This document shows, piece after piece, positions 26,967 through 41,900 of a stretch of 64,000 bases of DNA. The notes under the pieces are model-generated. The model had not been told where the DNA came from. It did not search any database and worked only from the letters and a program-made list of their open reading frames with translations. The DNA comes from Chiridota heheva. Lineage: Eukaryota; Echinodermata; Holothuroidea; Apodida; Chiridotidae. The first letter of the stretch is position 1. Each line of letters starts with the position of its first letter. The DNA is taken from assembly GCA_020152595.1 (NCBI GenBank), contig JAIGNY010002230.1:171001-235000 (forward strand). The letters are read 5' to 3'. The position numbers and the translations under genes are program-made.

Positions 26967-29900
26967 ATTCCAGCAAATTCCTGATTTTCCTGCAATTATA
27001 ACACCAGAACCATAGGTTTTTTCCAGCTCTAAGTGGGCATTACATAAAACTTATTTCAGTACTCAAGAGGTACCCAGCTGAGTGCGTGTATGCACATATG
27101 TTGCACATAGGAGAAAATTCTGGTTCAGCTGTAAATTTTAACTCTGGAATTTGGCACAATTTCCAGCTGGTTTCAGCTGAAACAGCTGGAAACAGAAGTT
27201 CCCAGTTATACCAGAATTTTTACCGTGCAATTACAAATTTCTAAAGAAATGAAAAAATGTTTGTATAAAAAGCCAACGTCCTTCATATATATAACCAGCT
27301 TTATGAAGGACTTTCATTTGTCCAAACTGCCTCTTGCCAATCAGTCACAACTGAATTATATAAATTTTAAATGATTAGTAAGAGTATGATCTATCTTCAT
27401 GTTTATTTATTTCCAATTGGTTTCAGGAAAAAATTACAAATTCAACATAAATGATTTAATCAAAATATTAAAGGAATGAAACCACAAAGATTAAGTAAAT
27501 AGACACTAGACTGATCATATAAATATTCAAAACAGAAATATTAATGCAGTTAACAATCTCTATCTCTGCATGAACATTTCTTGGTGTCAATAAATGTGAC
27601 TTCGCCCATTTTAATAATAATATTTTTTCCAGTTGGAAAACATAATTTCCAGCTGGAATTTATAATTCCCAGCTGGGAAATACCAATTCCAGCTGGAAAA
27701 CACATTTTCCACCTGGAACCAATTATGAATCTCAGCTGGTTCCAACTGAAATTTTCTGTTGCACATACATTGCACATGTTGCACATAGACATATGTTGCA
27801 TGTATGTTGCACATACATTGCACATACGTTGCACAGATGTTGCACATATGTTGCACATATGTTGCACATATGTTGCACATATGTTGCACATATGTTGCAC
27901 ATATGTTGCACATATGTTGCACATATGTTGGATGTTTTTTCTCTATAATGATATGAACTTGTGTTTGAAGTAGGTTTGTTATATTGGCTTTTAAAAGCCA
28001 AATTACAAAAAAATTGAGACTAATTGTTTGGCCCCAAAAAAAGTTATATGTAGCTTTTTTGAGGTGTATAAAATTTGGCTGCAAAAAAATATTAACTTTA
28101 ATGATATTGAATTTGTTAATTTCGTTTTGTTTACTTCTTGGATGTAAAATATCCTTTTGGGCTTAATTCTGGCCTTTTCTCAAAGCCTTGCTGAAAATTG
28201 AAAAATAGTTTTTTATGATGTTTGGAACCATTTGATATTTTGCTTGTGTTTCACATGTAATCTTAATAACATTGTTTTGCTTTTCATTACATCTTAACCA
28301 GGCCCTCCCATAAAAGCCCCCTGGCTCTGGTATAGTGGCAAATCCCTTTCAAAATTTTGAATTTTCTATTTCATTACAGTTTGGCTTTACTTAGTTTAAT
28401 TTGGCACTTAAAAGGAAAAAAAAAAATGATTTGGCTTTTTCCACTTGGGAGGATCTGCCAATCCTGGTTGGAAGGTGTAGATAATCCCAACCTTTGAGAA
28501 AATTAGGTTGATCAGGTTGGGTCGCTCCAAGGAAAAAATGTTCAGCATGTATTCAAAATTGATTTAATTTACTCTCCATATTTAGAGACAAGTCTTTGTC
28601 AAATATCTTTCAGATTGTAATTAACCAAGCCCTAGTTTTTTTTCATGCCAATTACAGTTCCCTAAAATAAGAAGAAGCTAAGACACTACTTGTATTGATC
28701 ATTCCTTTATTTATATTTCAAGTGCCCTCACACTGCCCTAAAAGCCTTATAAATGCCCCGTTTGGTCAGTTAAGCTGCGATGGACTGGCCTCCTTTCTAG
28801 GGGGAGTCATGTACTCTCATCCGCTTGCGCCACGGAAACCGGTGATAAGCACCGGCCCTATTAGCCTAAAGGCTGTTACACACTGAACGTGACACAGCGA
28901 ATGATTTTTTTAACAAAATTGAATAAAACAAAGGAAAAGAAACATTTTGATCTCTTGTTTTCTGAGAAGCATCGTCATCGCATGGCTATTCAGATGATAA
29001 CTGAAAATTGATTGAAAGGGCCTTTCTACGTCCATTAAAGCAAAATTTGCATCGCGACAGAAAATTGCGCCCCACTAAAGCGAATTTCTTCACAGTTTGA
29101 ACAAAAAAGCATTTATAACAAATTTTCCAGTATCATCAGAAAGCCTCAATTGTAAGCTTTATTGTATGTAAGCAAAAAGTCAAAGCATCTTATAATATTT
29201 GTTTCCTGTATGATTATCTAAAAATCACTCGCCGCGTTGCGTTCGGTGTGTTACGGCCTTTAATGACTTTGATGGTATTTGGTCAGTGACACTCTGCCCC
29301 TTTCTGGATCAAGCCAGGGGTTCAATATGATAATATCACCAAATTCTGCTTTATATTTGTGTTAGCAAATTTTGTGGTCATGAACGATGATTAGACAAAG
29401 ATTGTTGTTTGTGAGAAGTGACCTTTTGCTTTGATCATTTTTCAGGTCTCTTCTTGAAACCACCAAGCCGTACCTGGTAAACACCATGAGAGTCCCAGCT
29501 TTGCAGACGGTTCTTGTATATGCAAGGAGCCTAGACACAAACAGTGACTGTACCAGGTGAGTGGCTGCAAGTGTTTGACTACCAATAAGATTATTGACAA
29601 TACTGTTGCATATTCATAAGGTGGGTGAGTGGCTGCAAGTGTTTAGCAACAACTAATAGGATTATTGACCATACTGTTGCATATTCATAAGTGACTGTAC
29701 GAGGTGAGTGAGTGGCTGCAAGTGTTTAACAACCAAAAGGATCACTTAAAAAGCTGTTGCATATTATAAGTTACACCAAACTGGTTATCGTGGACTTAAA
29801 AGCTGTTATGCGTTTAAGTTAGCATTTGTACTGTCATGGTGACCCGTCATTGTAATTGTGTGGATAAGTTACTATATGGTGAGTGAGTGGATGCATGTGT

Positions 29901-32900
29901 TTTAGCAACAACCAATAGAATCATTTATATAGCTGTTGCATATGCATAAGGTTGATTCTAATGGAGCATACTGGGGAGGGTGACATTAATTCTCAAGTTT
30001 TGAAGCTTGTTAGATAATTTTGAGAGTCATTGGTAAAATTTTGTGAATATTCAGCAACAAATATTTTCTTAAAGGATTGGTTCAGGGGTCAAGCAAGTTT
30101 ATCTTATATGAAAGGACAATAAAATAAATAAATGGTGATGAAAGAGTTCAACAATCTTATTGCACTTAAGCTCTGTCTTATGTGTAGAAGTGACTGTTGT
30201 AGTAAGTCTACTATGGAAGGTTGGCATCCTCAGCACATTCTTAACAATTAATGTAATTTAAAGAAGATTGATTGAACTTTTTTACTATCTAAATTATTTT
30301 TCTGGAACTTTCTTCAGGTGGTAAATTATAATTACCCTTATAGATTCTGCTTTGCTAAATTATTATGAGATACCCATTGGTTTATAAGCCACAAAATAGG
30401 ACAATACGTGTGACTTTGAGGAATCTAAGGCTATGACATCACAACTAGTCTGATTTCAGTCGTTTTTACACAAATTATACCAAACTTTAAACTTAAATAT
30501 CTCCTTAACAGAAATAAGATTTTTGAATGCTTTCTTCACCATTTTGTTTCTTTTGAAGTCCTTGTTCTATAAGATTGACTTGCTTGACCCCTGAACTAAT
30601 GCTTTCAGGAATTAGATCTAATCAAAAACTGAATAATGACCTACTTTTTGATCATTTTTAAGGCCACTGTATTTTGAAATGAACAAAAAGATGATGAAAT
30701 AGTGAGAACATTTTAATATTTTTTGCTGTAATTATTTTCTGATCAATGCATTATTAATTGTGTATTATTTCACCACTCCACTGAAATTTTGTCCAATACC
30801 AACATAGTTTATTCACAATCGATATTCACCATAGGAACAATTTTATATTCATGTAGTCTTTGTTTTGAATTTCCAACAGAATTATTGCAGATGATTGGCT
30901 AGAATTCACTTTTGCCGATTCTGATTCAGCTGAGGAGATGATCTCCGCTGCACTTCAGTTGAGATCTGTTTGGAACAGTCTTCTTGAAATGAGACTCAAA
31001 GGTGATTGTACAATTTTGGAGATTTTTATAAAAAAATGTTTAGTATGAAAATAGGAAAGAAATTCATGTCCAATTTGTATGTATTTCTAAAAACAATTGG
31101 CCACACCACCTCACTCACTGCCACCTCTTTAGCAGCTTCCCCCCACCCCTCTGCAATAACTGTCACTGCTCCCTCAACTGTTTGTATGTCCTCATTGACT
31201 GCCCCCGGTACAACCTTCCCAGGGCTTCCTCCACTCCTTACAATTCCATTGCCAAGCTCTTCTGCAAAAACTCCCGGGATAAAATTGTTTTTTCATTTCT
31301 TCTTTCTCCATCATACCCTGGTCTATAAATATATTTAGTTTTCCTTTCTTTCTTTACCTGTAACCTCTCGGGCACAATTTGACCTTTTATTTCGTGGTGC
31401 TGTTAAGCCTCACCAAACAAACCCTCACACACAAACACACCCACCTCACTCACTCCCATCTCCTTATTGGCTACCCCCCACCCCTTGGCAACAATTGCCA
31501 TTGCACCCTCACAGTCCATCATGTCATCCTTGCTTGCCCCTGTACAACCAAAGCTGTTTCCAATAATTTAGAAAGAGACAATTTATTTTTATCAAAGAAA
31601 TTCATAGAAAATTGTCGTGGATCTGCAAGTACGACAACATATTGTACACTGCACCGGTGAATTTTCAACACACTGGTATAATCGTTTAAATGTAATATCT
31701 CTGAATGAAACAGATAAAATATCAGCAGTTTGTTTAATATTTGTTAGTATTTGTTTTAATAGTCTTCTATTATATATATAAAAGTGAAAATTCACCGGAA
31801 TATTCTGTTTAGGTGTCAAATACCAAATAATTTTCCATCATATGAACTTTTCATTTTTTAGAGTCACAATGAAAGTTTCAGGGTCGGCGGCAAATCTTGA
31901 AGTGGTTCATCAGGAGCGACTCTTAGCAAGCAAGTTGGCTGAGTTTCTCGACAGCGACGTGGAGTATACTATGAAGAGGCTGTCATCCTTAGATCTACAG
32001 AATCTTTACATCGGACCCAATACAGGTAAATGCTGAGCTCTTCTGCCAAAACTCTCCCCAATAAATCCTTTCCTTCCTACATCACACCAACTACTATAGC
32101 TATATCTAAACCTTTCCTCTCCCTATCTACCTCTTGCACTCCATGCCATCTTCCTCCACCTCTTTTCACCTCTTCCTATCTACCTCCTGCACTCCACACC
32201 ATCTCCTCAACCTCTTTTCACCTCACCCTATCTACCTCTTGCACTCCATGCCATCTCCTCAACCTCTTTTCACCTCTCCCTATCTACCTCCTGCACTCCA
32301 CACCATCTCCTCAACCTCTTTTCACCTCACCCTATCTACCTCTTGCACTCCACACCATCTCTCTATATCTACCTCCTGCACTCCACACCACCTCTTTTCA
32401 CCTTTCCCTATCTACCTCCTGCACTCCACACCATCTCCTCAACCTCTTTTCACCTCACCCTATCTACCTCTTGCACTCCACACCATCTCCTCAACCTCTT
32501 TTCACCTCTCCCTATCTACCTCTTGCACTCCACACCATCTCCTCAACCTCTTTTCACCCTCCCTATCTACCTCCTGCATCCCACACCATCTCCTCAACAT
32601 CTTTTCACCTCTCCTATCTACCTCTTGCACTCCATGCCATCTCCTCAACCTCTTTTCACCTCTCCCTATCTACCTCCTACACTCCACACCATCTCCTCAA
32701 CCTCTTTTCACCACCCCCTATCTACCTCCTGCACTCCACACAATCTCCTCAACCCCTTTTCACCTCTCTATATCTACCTCCTGCACTCCACACCATCTCT
32801 CAATCTCTTTTCACCTTTTCCTATCTACCTCCTGCACTCCACACAATCTCTTCAACCTCTTTTCACCTCTCCCTATCTACCTCCTGCACTCCACACCATC

Positions 32901-35900
32901 TCCTCAACCTCTTTTCACCTCTCCATATCTACCTCTTGCACTCCACACCATCTCCTCAACCTCTTTTCACCTCTCCCTATCTACCTCCTGCATCCCACAC
33001 CATCTCCTCAACATCTTTTCACCTCTCCCTATCTACCTCTTGCACTCCATGCCATCTCCTCAACCTCTTTTCACCTCTCCCTATCTATCTCCTACACTCC
33101 ACACCATCTCCTCAACCTCTTTTCACCACCCCCTATCTACCTCCTGCACTCCACACAATCTCCTCAACCCCTTTTCACCTCTCTATATCTACCTCCTGCA
33201 CTCCACACCATCTCTCAATCTCTTTTCACCTTTTCCTATCTACCTCCTGCACTCCACACCATCTCCTCAACCTATTTTCACCTCTCCCTATCTACCTCCT
33301 GCACTTCACACCATCTCCTCAATCTCTTTTCACCTCTCCCTATCTACCTCTTGCACTCCACACCATCTCCTCAACCTCTTTTCACCTCTCCCTATCTACC
33401 TCCTGCACTCCACACCATCTCCTCAACCTCTTTTCACCTCTCCCTATCTACCTCCTGCACTCCACACCTCCTCAACCTCTTTTCACCTCTCACAAAATGT
33501 AATCTTCTCTGGCACAATTTGACCATCCCTGTTGTGGTGCCATAAAACCTCACCAAACAAACAAACAAACATGTAAATGAAACTAAATATAATCAAAAAA
33601 AATTACAAGATTTGTAGAAATACCTGAATATGTTTTCATGTTAATCCATAAGGTTTGTTTTTCATTCCTTGTAGTTTGGAGCTAAGCAGCTAGCCTTTAG
33701 TAGAAGTTGTAACAAGTTTAGCCTTGCTTATACGTTTTTTCCCTTCACATCATGTGATTTTATCACCTTTTGTCTTATATGCCTTTTGCCCATTTATTTT
33801 TCAAAGTTAAAACCCTTTCATGCATTTTTATTTGCACTTATTAACAGGATAACATAAAGCACATATTCAGAAATGGAAACATAAATTAAAGCTGAAAGTG
33901 ACAAGAGCTGGGGACAACTTTCAAGAGGACTTTTAGCCCCAGTCCCATCTAAAAGTGTAACACTTAAATACAAATTAGTTGACCTACTTCATTGATGTAC
34001 ACCTCCAGACCAGGGACAAATTTTGAATGATAGAATTGATTAGCATCACTGCTAATTAAAGGTCTAATTAGTATAGCAATTGATGTGATTTGGTTTAAGC
34101 AATTTTTCCAATTTGTCTTTACATCATCAGAGAATTTTCCGGTCCTCCCCAACTAAACATGCCCCTATTTATCAATAAACACACCCCTATTTACCCATAA
34201 ACACACCCCTATTTATCCATAATAACACCCCTATTTATCCATAATAACACCCCTATTTATCCATAAACACACCCCTATTTATCCATAATAACACCCCTAT
34301 TTATCCATAATAACACCCCTATTTATCCATAAACACACCCCTATTTACCCATAAACACACCCCTATTTATCCATAATAACACCCCTATTTATCCATAATA
34401 ACACCCCTATTTATCCATAAACACACCCCTATTTATCCATAAACACACCACTATTTACCCATAAACACACCCCTATTTATCCATAAACACACCCCTATTT
34501 ATCCATAAACACACCCCTATTTTCCCATAAACACACCCCTATTTATCCATAAATGCACCCCTATTTATCCCTATTTGGTCGCGAGTTAACGCCTCAAGGA
34601 AAATCTTCCAACTTCAAACAAAGCTAAAACAATCAACTGCACTTAACCGTTAGTGTGTGACAGTTTATTTTGGTGTACTCTGCACACACAGCTTGCTGGA
34701 TTATGTATGTCCATGGAAATGCTCCTGTGTATCATAACCTGTGACCTGTGTTTGAGGTTTCGAAGAAATGTGGATACATTAGAGCAGGTATAATTTCTGT
34801 CATTTGCAGATAAAAATGGGAAAGTTTTGATTGTTTTCAGGGTAATATTCTCTCATATATGACATGGCACAACCCCCATAAGTTTGCTTTTTGTCAACTT
34901 GTATGATATGAGATATGACAAGGTGAATTTCTTTGTAGTTACTGCGGTATAGAGTTCAACGTTGCTTCGCTGCAGGAGGGACATTTTGGTTAGGAAATTG
35001 TGATGCAATACCACTAAAATTTGTCCCTGTCCAGACCCATCTGAATATCCCATTCTTTCTGTTCCTGGAGTTGTGTCACAGATGGTAAATTAGAACAGAA
35101 ACTATTTAAAGGATTAGTTTAGGGGTCAAGCAAGTTCATCTTTATGAAAGAAGGACTCAAAACAAAAAAATGGTGAAGAAAGCATTCAAAAATTGTATTC
35201 CGTTCAGGAGATATTCCAGTTTAAAGTTTGGTATCATTTGTGTAGAAGGACTGAAATCAGACTAGTTGTGATATCATAACCTCAGATTCCTTAAAGTCTT
35301 TATGTATTCTATCATATTTTGTCCTGCAATTTTGTGGTTTATAAACCATTGGATATGTTAAAAATAATAAAACTGAATCTTGGAAGGGTATTAAAATATA
35401 CCACCTGAAGAAAGTTTGAAGAAAAATGATTCAAAGTAGAAAAAAAGTTAAAAACTTTCTTTAAAAAATAAAGAATTTGAGGAATCTGAGGCTGTGACAT
35501 CACAACTAGTCTGATTTCAGTTGTTTCTACATAAATGATTCCAAACTTTAAATGTGAATATCTCCTTAACGGAATAAGATGTTTGAATGCTTTCTTCACC
35601 ATTTTGTTTCTTTTGAAGTCCTTTTTCATAGAAGATGAAGATGCTTGACCACTGAACTAATCTTTTATGCTTGAGTATCTCCTTAACGGAATAAGAATTT
35701 AGATTGCTTTCTGCACCATTTTGTTTCTTTTGAAGTCTTTCATATAAGATAAACTTGCTAAACCAATCCTTTAAAAACCATTAACAAATATCCCAATTAT
35801 AGACATTATTAGTAGGTACTGAGTGGAGCTGGGGCAAGTGGGATGAAGTGCCTTGCCCAAGGACACAACACAGCTACTTAGCCTTGAATTGAACCTGGTA

Positions 35901-38900
35901 CTTCTCGTTCCAAACACAGATTCCCAACTAATGAAGCCACTGCCCTGTGGCAGAGGATGAATACAAAATTAAAAAAAAAAAAATGAGGTTTTAAACTCCT
36001 AACATTACAACTTTAAATATTTTCTTAAATTTTGGTCCTGAAATTTGGCAACAAATTTCACAGGAATCTCAGCTGATTTCATGATTTTAAATAGACACCT
36101 TGCTGGTACTACTCCACATAGTCACAAGTCCTTGATATCAATTTTCACCTATTCCTTGTGTTGTAATACTGCATTGCTAAGTTTATGGGACTGCTCTATA
36201 AATCTTTGGAGCTCTAACCCTTCAAGCATTTTAACTTAAGCAATTAACAGTTAATAGTTAATAGTTAAGCAGTCAACAGTTGAGCAGTTAAAAGTTAACA
36301 GTTAATAGTTAAAAGTTAAGAGTTAAGCAGTTAAAATTTAAGCAGTTAACAGTTAAGAAGTTAACAGTTAAGAAAGTAACAGTTTAAGAAGTTAACAGTT
36401 AAGCAATTAACAGTTAAAAGTTAACAGTTAAGCATTATCAGTTAAGAATCTAACAGCTAAGCAGTTAACAGTTGAGCAGTTAACAGTTAACAAGTTAACA
36501 GTAAGCAGTTAACATTTAAGCAGTTAAGCAGTTTAGACACAAACTTAAATCCTATTTTATTGATACTTCTTAATTTTCCCTTTAATTATAAACTTAAATT
36601 GAAACTTGCATTAGTGGGGTGGGGGTGTAGCTTTACTTATATGATTTTAATTACTTTTTGGTTACTTGCGTTAGCAAAGGAACCTATGTATTCAACTTGG
36701 CGTGTGTGTGTGTGTCTGTGACACTTGCTTAGGTACGCTCTAACTCAAGATAGGAAAATTGGTATGGAGTCACATTTGGTAGGTAGGTCCGCCATATTGT
36801 GAAGATGTGCCCTATTGTTTTTGGTGCCTGTAGGGGTCACCTGGGGTCAGATATTGGCCAAAATTGGAAAAACGTTTAGTGACAATAACTCTTAGTGCCA
36901 AGATTCTGTACATTTGATATTTTGGGACAAGTTGTGTATGGAGTAGGGGAATATTTTCATACAAAACGGCCATGTGATTGAAGGTCAAGGTCAGGGTCAA
37001 AAACAATTTTTTGTCAAAGTGCATAATATTGAATTTGGACTTGGACATTGGACTATGGACATTGGACTCGAATTTGATAATGATAATAACTCTTAATGCC
37101 AAGATTCTGTACATTTGATATTTGAGACAAGTTGTGTATAGAGTAGGGGAATATTTTTTAACAAAACAGTCATGTGATTGAAGGTCAAGGTCAGGGTCAA
37201 AAATAATAATAAAATAATGAAAATAAGCTTGACGCCAAATAGTTATTGATTTGAAGAACAAATGATATAATTTATTTCTATGATTTACTTGAATTAAGTT
37301 AACTTGTTTTCCATTAAACACAGTTTTTGATAAGAATACATGGAATGGTATAAATAGAAGTCCAGAGTCCATGCCATGATACCCTAAGAGCTGTTGAAAG
37401 ACTAGTGTGGTTTCACATCAGCAAGGCCAGGAACTATCATTCTATTTTGCTATTACATAATACACTTTTATAACATTGACCTCGCTCTGTCTCATTGTGA
37501 AGTTACATTTAAAGTGTTATGGATATCTTTTGTGAGGTGGTATGAATGATGCCTTCCAGTGGGTTGTATTATTGGTTTATATATATTCTTAAGAATAGAA
37601 TTTCTGTCTAGCAGACCTCATCAGTGTGATATATTAAACAAGTGGACAAGTGGAAAGGAATATTTTCTTACAAAACAGTCATGTGATCCAAGGACACTAA
37701 AGGTCACTAAAAGGATCGAAATGTGATTTTTAGGATTTTTAAAACAATAACTCCTTGTCATCAGACCCAACACATTTGATCCTTTCAGACAAGCAGTGCA
37801 AGTGGTAGACACTTTCATGCTAAAATTCATGTGCTCCAAATTTACTTGAAGTAAAATGTTATTTTTGGTTTCTTGCATTAGTAAAGGACCCTATGTATTC
37901 AACTTGGCGTGTATGTGTGTGTGTCTGTGACACTTGCTTAGGTACGCTCTAACTCATGATAGGAAAATCAGTATTGAGGTCAAAAATACATTGTTCTTAA
38001 TAACTTGAGAATGAAATGTCAGTTGGGAGTGGGAGTTGCACCAGTGTAATTGTCTTGCCATTCGTTTCATATTGACTTTGACCTCTGGTGACCTTTAATG
38101 TTAAAAAAAAATTTTGGTATATCGATAATTTTGACCCCATTTTCGGATTTCAAAAGTACCTTCCGATCAAAAAAGGCAATTGGTTGATTCCTGTACGACC
38201 TTCATGTGCGGAGTTATCGGGGGTCAAAATTTCTTAAGTCTAGTTAGGATGGTTGTACGGACTTGCCTTTTTGTTTTTGGAATCAGAGTGTCAAGTTACA
38301 TTTGACTCGAGGTTAAAAGGTCAATAGTCAAATCTGTAGAATTATGCTTATTTTGGGAGAAAATGGCTATAATAACAAGTTGATAATTTTTTGGTATGTG
38401 ATAGACCTTGATGAGCTGCAAAGAATGAGCCATTTCCCCACTTAAATAACATGCCTGGTTCTGGAGTTACGGATGACCTCCATCTGCCCCAAAATTTCAT
38501 TCTGTAGCAAGAAACCATAGTGCCCTTGGGCTCTTGTTTATTTTCATTGTTGTACCCAACGGAGTGTTTCTACTAGTTGAGTTCTTAGGAGTTTTTTCGA
38601 GCACTTCTTTTCATATCATATGTTTTCATTATAATTTGTAAAAATTCTTGGTTTTTTCGTAATATTTTCTTTGTAACAATCTTGTTACACAGTACTTTGT
38701 AAATTGATTGTTTCAATGTATATGCGTAAAGAAACAAATATTAGGAATTGAATGGCAAATGGACAAAGTTTTTCAACAATGCTGACAACAAAAATATCCT
38801 CTCATTGACCTCAGTCGATCACTACCAAGTGCTAAATATATATTGTATTATAGCCACATGACAATAGGATTTCTTTTAACAATGATTTGGTGATCCTTTT

Positions 38901-41900
38901 TCAGTCAATTCTTTCTTTCTTAATTTTCAAGAAATTGTCTTTGCTCATATTTTTCTTTTCTTTCTAAATTTTGTTTACATAGCTATATCAGAAGATTCCT
39001 TCTTCACAAAGCAGACCAAGGATTCGAACCCCCACCCAATCAAAGGCGGCTGCCAAGTGAATGATTTCTTCATCTATGGGTGGTAAGTTTATGAAGATTT
39101 TTAAAGGTATATGGACATGTAGAGGCACATTAGCTAAAGTGATTTGAAATCTTATAAAAAAAAGATAAAGAAAGTAAAAAAATTAATCAAAATTGATATT
39201 AAAAATTGGCCATTTTACAGCTTTTTGAAGATGTTTGTAAAAATATGCAAATTTCAGGGGTTACTCTTGTGATGTAGGAACGGGACATAGTCTCTATTCT
39301 CTTAAGTTAAATCTATTGTTTTTCGGTCCTCTGCCATTTTTCTTGGAAAAAGTACAGATAATTTTAATGAAGAGGATTTGATCTTTACCACACCCCCTAC
39401 CAATTTCAAGCTGGAGAAGGCATTTTGAACATTTTCAAGGTCTGAAATTGAGGGAAGAAATGTGAAGAAAAACAAAAGCATTTTGGGACATTTTCCTGTT
39501 CATCATATTTTTTCAAAAAACAGAAAAATTATCAAACTTTGATTACTCATAACTTGAAAACTACACATGATATTTTCAAAATTCAAAGACCATTAAACTT
39601 TAAAATTTAATGATCTTTTTGGTCAGTGGTTGAAAAAAATGTTTTTTGTACCTGTCCATATACCTTCAAAACAGATCAACAAATTTCATCAAAACAGTTG
39701 AAGGAATAATCCCATGGAATTTCATTTTAATATATTTGATAAAGAACAATAAAAGAAACAGATTGGTGCAAACCCAAGTTAATATCTTATTTCTACAAGA
39801 AGTTATTGAATTTAAAAAAAAAATCTTGTCTGTGTAAAAGAGATTGTTGGTCTAAGTCATCATTATTGTGTCATCACAGCATGTCTGTAATATTGTTTGT
39901 TTTTCTTGTAAAATTAATTGAGTATTTTTAAACGATTGGGAACAATTTTTTCTTCAAAATTATTAAGAATAGTTTAGAATAAAATTTAAATGTTTTCCAA
40001 TCTGTTCTTGTAACTTATATTTGAAAATTGACAATTATTTTTCAAAGAAATAAATAAAGATTAGTACAGCAAGTGTGTAATGACATCATGATGATGACTT
40101 AGACTCAGTACAAAAGTTATTTTCATGTAGGCAAGAAAAATCTTTCTTAAAATCTTTAAACTTTCAAACACTTCTTCTAGGAATGAGATACCTTCATGTT
40201 TTTCACTAATTCCATGGGAATATTTCTTTAAAGGAATATTGCCATGGAAATTTCATTTTCATGTATATATATATTTGAGGTGCAGTGGCTCAGTGGTTAA
40301 GGAGTCATGCTCGTATTCGAGAGGTACAGAGTTCAATTCCTGTCATGAGTGCTGCATTGTGTCCTTGAGCAAGACACTGTACTTGCTTCAGTCCACTCAG
40401 CTGTAAAAATGAGTACCAGCTCTGCTGGGGACTTAATCTGCGATGGACTAGCATCCCATCCAAGGGGAGTCATGTACTCTCATCTGCTTGCGCCATGGAA
40501 ACCGGGCATAAGCACCGGCTTAATGAGCCTAATGGCTCGGATGGATTTAGCTTATACATATTTATATATATATAATTTATATAATAGAGGGCTATGGAAG
40601 AAACAAATTGGTTTAACAATCTTGTTGATATCTTTTTCCGTTTAGGAGTTATTGCATTTCAAAGATTGTGCAAGTGATTTGAAAAGTGACCTCACAGTGT
40701 ACAGTGTGATGTCATAAAGGCAGATCAAGACAATTCTTATGGTATTTTTTATAAAACAAAAAATATGTTTTCTTTTACATAGAGTGCAAGGTTAATGAGC
40801 AAATGGGCAAAGAATGTTTTTATAAAGTGCATGTTTTTCTCCATATCAATAAACCAGTAATTTCTGAAAAGGCAATTAATTTTCAAACAAATTCACAAAA
40901 ATTGTCTTGGATCATACTGTACACTGGTTAGGTCACTTTTCAACACCCTCACGCAATCTTTGAAATGCAATCACTTCTAAACGGAATAAGATATTAACAT
41001 GTTTTTTAAACCAATTTGTTTCTTTCATAGTCCTCTATCATACATATGGAAATAGAAATTCAGTGGAATATTCCTGTAAACATTGATCATTTTACAGCAT
41101 TTAGAAATCTCATTTGCATAATTTATGCAAACTTTGTGATGGATTACAGGGCGACATTGATATTTTCTGTAAATTCTTTGAGGTTTAATTATCTGTCGTA
41201 ATACTTTAAAGCGGGGCTGCAAATCTGACCAAAGTTATTGAGTCTTTGCAATGCCTCCAATAACATAATAGCAGGAATACTTTCCCATTGTTATTAGTGA
41301 TTAAAACTGAGTACTTTAGGGGTCAAACAAGTCCATCTTATATGAAAGATGACATAAAAAGAAACAAAAGGATGAAGAAAAGCATTTAATAAAAACCTTA
41401 TACCATAAAGGAGAGATTTAAGATTAGTTTGGTTTAATTTGTGTAGAAACGACTGAAATCAGACTAGTTGTGATATCATAGCCTCAGGTCCTCAAAGTCT
41501 TTATGTATTCTATCATATTTTGTCCTGCGACTTTGTGGCTTAAAAACCATTGGATATGTTAGGAAAATAGTGAAACAGAATTTGGTAAGGGTAATTATTA
41601 TTTACCACCTGAAGAAAGTTTGGGGAAAAATAGTTCAAATAGAAAAAAAGTTAAATAGACTTTCTTTAAAAAACATTAAGCGGTTGTTAAGAATGTGAGG
41701 CACCAAGCATCCGTAGTAGACGAATGGAGGCACCAAGCATCCGTAGTAGACTTACTACACCAGTCATTTCTACACAGATAAAACAGCTTTAAACTTGAAT
41801 ATCTCCAGAACGGAATAAGATTTTTGAATGCTTTCTTCACCATTGTTTCATTTTAAGTCATCTTGCACATAAGATGAAAACTTACTTGCTGAACTAATCT

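Noticed and set aside
27550..28084. Cys/Ala/Thr/Tyr/Val-rich frames on both strands
   Set aside because: Readings of the 11-bp TTGCACATATG repeat.
31842..32036. An ATG-started 64-codon gene
   Set aside because: It is DHX34 exon l read with part of its flanking introns; the ATG is internal to the exon.
32030..33545. Three overlapping + strand frames of 400-490 codons rich in Ser, Leu, Pro, His and Thr
   Set aside because: They are the three readings of one 52-bp tandem unit that has no forward stop. The peptides are the same sequence in rotated order, and the array lies in a LINE 3' region in an intron.
40277..40360. Functional tRNA gene
   Set aside because: The box A and box B motifs belong to a SINE with several copies. 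The cloverleaf cannot be completed and the body continues with SINE sequence.
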